Below, in pieces: positions 6,353-6,473 of a DNA stretch of 6,473 nucleotides. A program made the translations under genes and the position numbers. The DNA comes from Clostridia bacterium (GTDB lineage: Bacteria; Bacillota; Clostridia; UBA1381). The notes beneath the pieces are model-generated. The model searched no databases, was not told the DNA's origin, and was given only the letters and a program-made list of their open reading frames with translations. The DNA is taken from the NCBI GenBank assembly GCA_900751685.1, contig CAADSR010000270.1:1-6473 (forward strand). Reading direction: 5' to 3'. The number at the start of each line of letters is the position of its first letter. Positions within the stretch are counted from its first letter, which is position 1.

Positions 6353-6370
6353 ATTTTTTTTTGAACTTGA

Positions 6371-6386
6371 GTTAGCTTTTGCTAAT
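6371..6386. promoter_or_regulatory. Candidate DtxR-type operator 3, between the second feoA and feoB
   Basis: GTTAGC-TTTT-GCTAAT has perfect TTAGC/GCTAA arms around a 4-nt centre and differs from operator 2 only in the first base and two of the four central bases. It lies 16-31 nt before the feoB ATG. A weak promoter may overlap it (TTGAAC 6361-6366, TAATCA 6383-6388), which would give feoB its own regulated transcript, but the -10 is poor. Confidence 0.6.
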
Positions 6387-6401
6387 CAGACGAAAGGAAG
6401 G

Positions 6402-6473
6402 ATGAAGACTGTGTCAATCACAATCGCATTAGCAGGAAATCCAAACTGCGGAAAAACAACAATGTTCAACGCA
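6402..6473 (+). CDS. feoB: FeoB ferrous iron permease, N-terminus only (3' end outside the window)
   Basis: Twenty-four codons are visible. They contain the G1 (P-loop) motif GNPNCGKTT (residues 12-20) followed by MFNA, the typical opening of the FeoB N-terminal GTPase domain; full-length FeoB then continues into a multi-pass membrane permease for Fe(II). The position directly after two feoA genes confirms the assignment. The start is ambiguous: the ATG at 6402 directly abuts AGGAAGG (6395-6401), whereas the in-frame GTG at 6411 (VSITIALAGN) has it 9 nt upstream and fits the short N-terminus of many FeoB proteins. The gap to feoA is 49 nt and holds operator 3. Confidence 0.93.
   Translation, partial: MKTVSITIALAGNPNCGKTTMFNA

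Noticed and set aside
6309..6362. Intrinsic terminator at the end of the second feoA
   Set aside because: The stem ends 15 nt before the T run, so the U tract is not next to the hairpin; kept only as a possible pause or control region.

Overview
The window looks like a stretch of chromosome from a Clostridia-class Firmicute, most likely Lachnospiraceae-like. The signs are purine-rich Shine-Dalgarno sequences close to each start, mid-range GC with AT-rich intergenic DNA, Est1E-like (Butyrivibrio-type) esterase sequence, and a feoA-feoA-feoB cluster with a divergent DtxR-family regulator. The taxonomic call is an inference from protein style; there is no marker gene here.

The left block (about 1-5310, all + strand) is a plant-glycan or plant-glycoside module. 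It holds the C-terminal end of a beta-sandwich (concanavalin/laminin-G-like) protein cut by the window edge, a complete 1119-aa GH78 alpha-L-rhamnosidase without a signal peptide, and a 256-aa alpha/beta hydrolase closely resembling cinnamoyl/feruloyl esterases. Gaps are 37 and 19 nt with good ribosome binding sites, so they probably form one operon. It ends at a strong intrinsic terminator at about 5269-5313. Together the two enzymes could remove rhamnose and hydroxycinnamate ester groups from an imported plant compound.

The right block (about 5289-6473) is a ferrous-iron uptake module. A 128-aa DtxR/MntR-type regulator lies on the - strand. Divergent from it are two different FeoA proteins and the first 24 codons of FeoB, which runs off the right edge.

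The most informative non-coding signal is a 16-bp palindrome, consensus RTTAGC-N4-RCTAAY, found three times: in the regulator's own promoter (5731-5746), near the feoA promoter (5827-5842) and just before feoB (6371-6386). It is a strong candidate operator for the divergent regulator and suggests autoregulation plus a separate control point at feoB. The two blocks meet tail to tail: the regulator's last codons and stop lie inside the hairpin that terminates the glycoside operon. I see no mobile element, CRISPR array, tRNA or rRNA, and no clearly new multi-gene system.
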